Below, one piece after another: positions 4,905 to 5,410 of a stretch of 5,410 nt of DNA (positions are counted from its first letter, which is position 1; each line of letters opens with the position of its first letter). Position numbers and translations under genes: made by a program. The DNA comes from Campylobacteraceae bacterium UBA1877 (lineage in GTDB: Bacteria > Campylobacterota > Campylobacteria > Campylobacterales > Campylobacteraceae), in assembly GCA_002352945.1 (NCBI GenBank), contig DDHL01000068.1, positions 2,209 through 7,618 of the forward strand, read 5' to 3'. The notes below the pieces were generated by a model. That model was not told where the DNA came from and did not search any database. It was given only the letters and a program-made list of their open reading frames with translations.

Positions 4905-5410
4905 TTCCAGCTAAAATAATAGCTCCTCCAAGTATTGTAGGAATTGGTGGAATTTCATTAAGCCACCACCAACCCCAAATGGGTGCTAAAATACTCTCTG
5001 TAATCATTAATAGCCCCATTTCGGCTGGGATAAGATAGCGTGTTCCCACTCCAATTAAAATTCGCGAAAACGGTGTGACAATAATACCCATGATAAGTAT
5101 CCAGCCTATACCGCTTAAATCAACCTCTCCAAGGGCGCTAGGTAGACTAATAAATGCAACGATAAGTCCTCCAAGAGATACATAGGCGATTCTGCTGGCT
5201 TTTTGATACTTTTTTAATGCAATAAAAAGAGCCGACATGCATAAAAGCGCACCAAGTGCAAAAAGGTTGCCCTTTAGGCTAAGCCCTTGAGTCTGGTCCA
5301 TAAAAATAATATAAAGCCCAACAAACACAACAATTGATGCGATATAAATTCGCATTGGAGTAGGCTCTTTTAAAATCCAAAGAGCAATAAGAGCGCTCAC
5401 AACTGGAGCG
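4849..5410 (-). CDS. EamA/DMT-family permease, C-terminal part, cut by window edge
   Basis: About 186 C-terminal residues of a drug/metabolite-transporter superfamily protein are visible. This is probably two thirds of a usual protein of about 280-300 residues with ten membrane helices. The fragment opens with the end of the first EamA repeat (APVVSALIALWILKEPTP, matching the usual AP..LAL..W.FL.E pattern), then a helix IYIASIVVFVGLYIIF. The second EamA repeat of about five helices follows, including GNLFALGALLCMSALFIAL, AYVSLGGLIVAFISL, GWILIMGIIVTPFSRIL and RYLIPAEMGLLMITESILAP with the typical WGWWWLNE and GGAIILAG after it. The tail QLKSVSFRSQS is basic and probably cytoplasmic. The substrate cannot be told, since family members export amino acids, metabolites or drugs. 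The real start lies beyond the right edge. A GTG at 5400 is only an internal valine. Its 3' end overlaps the S1-domain gene by 56 bases. Confidence 0.9.
   Translation of the reverse strand, partial: APVVSALIALWILKEPTPMRIYIASIVVFVGLYIIFMDQTQGLSLKGNLFALGALLCMSALFIALKKYQKASRIAYVSLGGLIVAFISLPSALGEVDLSGIGWILIMGIIVTPFSRILIGVGTRYLIPAEMGLLMITESILAPIWGWWWLNEIPPIPTILGGAIILAGISWNAWMQLKSVSFRSQS

Noticed and set aside
4909..4924. AGCTA...TAGCT inverted repeat just after the S1-domain gene stop, as a possible terminator
   Set aside because: The stem is only five base pairs and AT-rich with no following T-run, and it lies inside the permease coding sequence.
5398..5400. GTG at 5400 as the start of the permease
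   Set aside because: The frame stays open to the right edge and the preceding residues (APV) continue the usual EamA helix pattern. The codon is an internal valine of a gene cut by the window.

Overview
The window looks like chromosomal DNA of a Campylobacterota (epsilonproteobacterium), probably a free-living or environmental member of Campylobacterales. Four things point there: AT-rich codons, TAGAAT-type -10 boxes preceded by spaced T-tracts with no clear -35, a short GlmU of 434 residues, and the fliP / glmU / coaBC gene neighbourhood, which I recall also exists (as fliP-glmU-dfp) in Campylobacter jejuni. The genus cannot be fixed from the sequence alone.

Layout. On the minus strand at the left, glmU (319-1623) is followed immediately by coaBC (N-terminal part only, 318 to the window edge). 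A 145-base divergent intergenic region (1624-1768) carries promoter-like sequences facing both ways. On the plus strand follows a tight four-gene run: motA (1769-2533), motB (2543-3322), fliP (3319-4053) and a CvfB/YitL-type S1-domain RNA-binding protein (4050-4904). At the right edge a minus-strand EamA/DMT-family permease (4849 to the edge, C-terminal part only) converges on the S1 gene and overlaps it by 56 bases. Coding density is close to complete. The only real non-coding stretch is the 145-base divergent region, and no stretch over 300 bases lacks a gene.

How the genes work together. GlmU makes UDP-GlcNAc for peptidoglycan and lipooligosaccharide, and CoaBC makes 4'-phosphopantetheine for coenzyme A. 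Acetyl-CoA is a GlmU substrate, so the two are loosely linked. MotA and MotB form the stator of the flagellar motor, and FliP is part of the core of the flagellar type III export gate, so the plus-strand operon is mainly a motility operon. Its last gene is a putative RNA-binding regulator with no obvious mechanistic link to flagella.

Most notable points. The MotAB pair resembles sodium-type PomAB more than the proton-type MotAB of Campylobacter and Helicobacter. A normally conserved TM3 proline of MotA is glycine here. The palindrome TTACATGTAA occurs four times in 5.4 kb, far above chance. Three downstream cistrons use GTG starts placed on or directly against the upstream stop codon. I found no evidence for a wholly new biological system, mobile element, CRISPR array or RNA gene.
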